Positions 63,626 through 64,000 of a stretch of DNA of 64,000 bases are shown here, in pieces (position 1 is the first letter of the stretch; each line of letters begins with the position of its first letter). The position numbers and the translations under genes were made by a program. The notes under the pieces are model-generated. The model did no database searches. It saw nothing but the letters and a program-made list of their open reading frames with translations, and was not told where the DNA came from. Source of the DNA: Methanobacteriota archaeon (GTDB lineage Archaea > Thermoplasmatota > Poseidoniia > Poseidoniales > Thalassarchaeaceae); the NCBI GenBank assembly GCA_016845345.1, contig JAERSV010000023.1, positions 1 to 64,000 of the forward strand, read 5' to 3'.

Positions 63626-64000
63626 TCACTGTCCAAGCCATTGTGGCATTGGTCTATCATAACCTGCTAAACGGATGCCAGTCATATTTGCAGTATCTGA
63701 GTCTAAAGCCCTCAGGTGACGGCGATTGAGTTGGTCGATTCCATCTTCACCAATTTCAACTAATCGACCTCTGATTTCAGAATCCAAAGTTGCTAGCCAA
63801 TTCTCAACCGCCTCAGCTCTCCCTTTGTCTGTTTTTGGGGTTTCAGAATTTGCAAACGGATTTGTGACAATGAATTGTGCACCGGCGGCAGCGATTATCA
63901 GCGCATCACTCGCACAAGCCTCCCAAGGTATGGATACTCCCTGTGATACTCCTTTGCGAGCCAACTGATGTTCTCGTGCAGAAAGTCCAACCATTGGGAG
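63626..64000 (-). CDS. 3' fragment of an uncharacterised gene upstream of pheT
   Basis: The frame is open to the window edge, so only the C-terminal ~124 residues are seen and the true start lies outside; the ATG at 63994 is not necessarily the start. The fragment has a hydrophobic segment SDALIIAAAGAQFIVTNPFA, then a helical, acidic part (DKGRAEAVENWLATLDSEIRG) and ends RPMPQWLGQ. It sits 15 bp upstream of pheT, so a translation-related role such as pheS is possible, but I see no synthetase motif. Not identified. Confidence 0.5.
   Translation of the reverse strand, partial: LPMVGLSAREHQLARKGVSQGVSIPWEACASDALIIAAAGAQFIVTNPFANSETPKTDKGRAEAVENWLATLDSEIRGRLVEIGEDGIDQLNRRHLRALDSDTANMTGIRLAGYDRPMPQWLGQ

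Noticed and set aside
1-64000. CRISPR array, integrase, transposase or complete toxin-antitoxin or defence module
   Set aside because: None seen: repeats are too few and too long for CRISPR, and no recombinase or effector motifs were found. The STAND ATPase alone is not evidence of an anti-phage system.

Overview
The window looks like a chromosomal piece of a planktonic euryarchaeon, most likely Marine Group II (Candidatus Poseidoniales) or a close relative. The archaeal assignment rests on genes: CDP-archaeol synthase (carS), an AglB-type oligosaccharyltransferase, archaeal-type ribosomal protein S15, archaeosine synthase (arcS), a UPF0201 protein, archaeal-type GluRS and PheT, and class III signal-peptide pilins. 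The narrower placement is inference from the very large calcium-binding and beta-helix surface proteins; no rRNA or tRNA gene was seen in the window. Where a Shine-Dalgarno sequence is visible it is usually GGTGA or GGAG. Several genes show none and may be leaderless.

Layout. 1-2.4 kb: 3' end of a secreted-protein gene, a 68-bp tandem duplication and a reverse-strand surface protein. 2.5-4.5 kb: carS and purD. 4.7-20.2 kb: a surface block made of a giant oligosaccharyltransferase fusion (about 3195 aa), a membrane-anchored subtilase and a 1454-aa beta-helix surface protein. 20.2-26.5 kb: a STAND-type ATPase with TPRs, convergent with an overlapping operon of three pilin-like proteins. 26.5-27.7 kb: a repeat-rich spacer and a metallo-beta-lactamase-fold hydrolase. 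28-39.5 kb: two huge exported proteins (1910 and 1875 aa). 39.5-45.4 kb: two small membrane proteins, a pyroglutamyl-peptidase/Nudix fusion, UPF0201, a GT2 glycosyltransferase, a zinc-ribbon membrane protein and DnaJ. 45.4-48.1 kb: an AT-rich orphan gene and a PPC-domain surface protein. 48.1-50.5 kb: arcS and rps15. 50.5-52.7 kb: an accessory-looking patch with a duplicated structured 131-nt element, a membrane gene broken at a 7-base homopolymer, and a DUF899 thioredoxin-fold gene. 52.8-64 kb: a possible degenerate DHH/RecJ-like protein, a zinc-ribbon surface protein, a CBS protein, a surface protein-rnhB-gltX run, an acidic small protein, pheT and a truncated gene upstream of pheT.

How the genes fit together. 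About a third of the genes, and over half the coding length, serve the cell surface. The recurring plan is a signal peptide, a long beta-rich ectodomain, one C-terminal membrane span and a cytoplasmic tail, and many ectodomains carry N-x-S/T sequons. The oligosaccharyltransferase, the GT2 enzyme and the subtilase could glycosylate or process these proteins; this is inferred from families and proximity. The rest is translation, tRNA and lipid housekeeping. No CRISPR array, integrase, transposase or complete defence system was seen. The most unusual items are the oligosaccharyltransferase fusion, the duplicated 131-nt element after rps15, the pilin operon, the Pcp-Nudix fusion and the homopolymer frameshift.
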